8,010 bases of DNA from Bacillota bacterium (GTDB taxonomy: Bacteria > Bacillota > Clostridia > Lachnospirales > Lachnospiraceae), in assembly GCA_023398855.1 (NCBI GenBank), contig JAEWRS010000481.1, positions 1 through 8,010 on the forward strand, written 5' to 3'. Positions 6,863 through 8,010 of the stretch are shown here, piece by piece. The notes beneath the pieces are model-generated. The model saw nothing but the letters and a program-made list of their open reading frames with translations. It was not told the DNA's origin and made no database searches. The position numbers and the translations under genes were made by a program. The number at the start of each line of letters is the position of its first letter. The first letter of the stretch is position 1.

Positions 6863-7792
6863 ATGCGCTACAGATTAAAGAAGAAACTGGTTCCCTTGGG
6901 AGCAGGTGAGACCGTTTCCAAAGGGGAAGCTCTTGTGGAGATTATGACTAAGAAAGAATACTGGAAAGCTTATCATTCCAGATATGAGGATCATCTGCTG
7001 ATGAGAAACTTGGAGACGGCCCAGTATTGCAGGGCAGACCTGCTAAAGGACTGTGTCATAGGAACCCTTGTTATACCTATTAAAAAGGAGATCATGGGCA
7101 GACCTGCGGTCTTTGGCTATTACATGGACAGAACCAGGCTCATCTTCATTGATGACAGCGGGGAAGCAGAACGAATGCTTCATGAAATGGAAGAGATTCA
7201 GATCTTTGATAAAACCTGTGTCTCCCATATGCTTTTTGAGTTTCTGGAATATCAGGTAAGAGCCGAGATTGAATTTTTGCAGAAGTATGAAGAACGGCTG
7301 GGAGAAATGGAAGAACGCATCATGAGAGGAGTAAGAGACCGGAGTGATGTTCCGGGAACAATACTCATGGCGAGAAAAGAGCTGGCAAGAATTGCTTCCT
7401 ATTATGGACAGCTTTTAAATATCAGCCAGACTCTGACAGAGAACTATAACGGCCTGCTGAAAGAGGAAGAATGTACCTTGTTCCGCCTGTTTTCCGGCCG
7501 CATGGCCAGGCTCTCAGAATATGGAAGAGAATTGAGAGAATATGCACTGCAGATCAGGGAGATGCACCAGGTGCACATGGATATGAAACAGAACCGCGTA
7601 CTGTCCTTTCTCACTATGGTGACTGCCATTTTCATGCCGCTTACATTAATTGCCGGCTGGTATGGAATGAATTTTAAAAACATGCCGGAGCTTAATTGGG
7701 ATTACGGTTATCTGGTTTGTGTAGGAGCAAGTATTTTTATTCTCCTGGGGGAGATCTGGTTTTTTAGTAAAAACGGATGGCTGAAGAAATAG
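6863..7792 (+). CDS. CorA-family divalent cation transporter (Mg2+ likely)
   Basis: Homopentameric membrane channel that takes up Mg2+, or sometimes Co2+, Ni2+ or Zn2+. The protein has 309 residues. The cytoplasmic N-terminal domain covers about 1-125; a long charged helical region (125-245) forms the stalk, with KYEERLGEMEERIM giving a coiled-coil character. TM1 is about 248-266 and ends in the signature YGMNF (267-271). The loop NMPELNWD (273-280) is typical of CorA. TM2 is about 282-301, followed by the basic tail KNGWLKK. The N-terminal domain is divergent from enteric CorA, as is common in Clostridia. AGGAGG (6849-6854) lies 8 nt before the ATG. No sequence resembling the Mg2+-sensing M-box is apparent upstream; the leader instead carries the alternative hairpins. 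The family is firm, the ion is inferred. Confidence 0.93.
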   Translation: MRYRLKKKLVPLGAGETVSKGEALVEIMTKKEYWKAYHSRYEDHLLMRNLETAQYCRADLLKDCVIGTLVIPIKKEIMGRPAVFGYYMDRTRLIFIDDSGEAERMLHEMEEIQIFDKTCVSHMLFEFLEYQVRAEIEFLQKYEERLGEMEERIMRGVRDRSDVPGTILMARKELARIASYYGQLLNISQTLTENYNGLLKEEECTLFRLFSGRMARLSEYGRELREYALQIREMHQVHMDMKQNRVLSFLTMVTAIFMPLTLIAGWYGMNFKNMPELNWDYGYLVCVGASIFILLGEIWFFSKNGWLKK

Positions 7793-7865
7793 AAAGTGTG
7801 GATCATGAAGTCTGGTTAATATAAAAAAGTTAAGAAAGAGATATAAAAAATTAGAGCTATGTCAC

Positions 7866-7894
7866 TTGACACTCAAAAAAAAGTCTGCTATAAT
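7866..7894 (+). promoter_or_regulatory. Perfect consensus sigma-A promoter
   Basis: TTGACA (7866-7871) and TATAAT (7889-7894) match the consensus at all 12 positions with the optimal 17-bp spacer, which contains a run of eight A. The DNA upstream (about 7815-7856) is AT-rich with A-tracts, as in an UP element. A start near 7901 is expected. Such strength is typical of stable RNA genes or highly expressed leaders. Confidence 0.92.
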
Positions 7895-7900
7895 ATACAT

Positions 7901-8010
7901 TTGTGTGAAGCGAGAGGATGAAGGTCTGAAACGTGCCTGCTACCTCTCGTTTTGTTTGCGAAAAGTGTGTGCGAGGCCGACGGCAACATGGGAACCCGGT
8001 TGGCCGTAAG
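7901..8010 (+). ncRNA. Structured RNA, 5' part only (unidentified; raiA-type RNA is one candidate)
   Basis: The first ~110 nt of the transcript from the perfect promoter. Stem 1 pairs 7908-7917 (AAGCGAGAGG) with 7943-7952 (CCTCTCGTTT), 10 bp with one G-U. Inside it AGGT (7922-7925) can pair with GCCT (7935-7938), leaving purine-rich internal loops. Stem 2 pairs GGCCGACGG (7975-7983) with 7996-8005 with one bulged G at 7999, closing a 12-nt loop. No reading frame with a ribosome binding site is seen. The short T-run after stem 1 (TTTTGTTT) is too interrupted to be a convincing terminator, and the structure continues after it. It could be a small RNA gene or a long riboswitch-like leader of a gene beyond the window. 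I do not recognise a known riboswitch core. The clostridial raiA RNA is suggested only by the taxonomic setting and strong promoter. Confidence 0.5.

Noticed and set aside
7943..7958. Stem 1 of the 3'-end RNA read as a plain terminator for corA
   Set aside because: A perfect promoter lies between corA and the stem, the T-run is interrupted by G, and structured sequence continues beyond it.
1..8010. CRISPR array, insertion sequence, tRNA or rRNA
   Set aside because: No regularly spaced repeats, transposase-like protein, or cloverleaf/rRNA signature was seen on either strand.

Overview
The window looks like chromosomal DNA from a low-to-moderate-GC Gram-positive of the class Clostridia, most likely a Lachnospiraceae-type organism. 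This is an inference from strong AGGAGG-like ribosome binding sites, a lipoprotein-type solute-binding protein, near-consensus sigma-A promoters, and the character of the proteins; no rRNA is present to confirm it. All eight genes lie on the + strand.

Region 1 (1-2800) is the 3' end of a myo-inositol catabolic operon: a 5'-truncated iolE (inosose dehydratase), iolG (inositol 2-dehydrogenase) and a divergent iolB (5-deoxy-glucuronate isomerase). A strong intrinsic terminator at 2761-2800 closes it. IolG oxidises myo-inositol to scyllo-inosose, IolE dehydrates that to a trione, and IolB acts two steps later; iolD, iolC and iolJ are not in the window.

Region 2 (2801-6694) is a separate transcription unit. 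It starts with a near-consensus promoter (TTGACT, 17 bp, TATAAT) and a roughly 95-nt leader holding a terminator-like hairpin. Then come a complete polar amino acid ABC importer (ATPase, lipoprotein-anchored binding protein of the PEB1a aspartate/glutamate type, two permeases overlapping by 7 nt) and a cytidylate kinase-like protein 16 nt further on. The spacing suggests one operon.

Region 3 (6695-7792) is a CorA-type divalent cation transporter preceded by a 168-nt gap. The gap holds a long imperfect hairpin and an overlapping perfect 12-bp inverted repeat whose shared arm can join only one of the two folds. This is switch-like geometry without a recognised riboswitch consensus.

Region 4 (7793-8010) has no gene. 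It holds an AT-rich stretch, a perfect consensus promoter (TTGACA, 17 bp, TATAAT) and the first ~110 nt of a transcript with at least two well-formed stems and no convincing reading frame. It is probably a structured non-coding RNA or a long leader that continues past the window.

Most of the window is ordinary metabolism and transport. The points worth a second look are the three RNA-level elements (ABC leader, corA leader, 3'-end RNA) and the kinase-like gene attached to the transporter operon.
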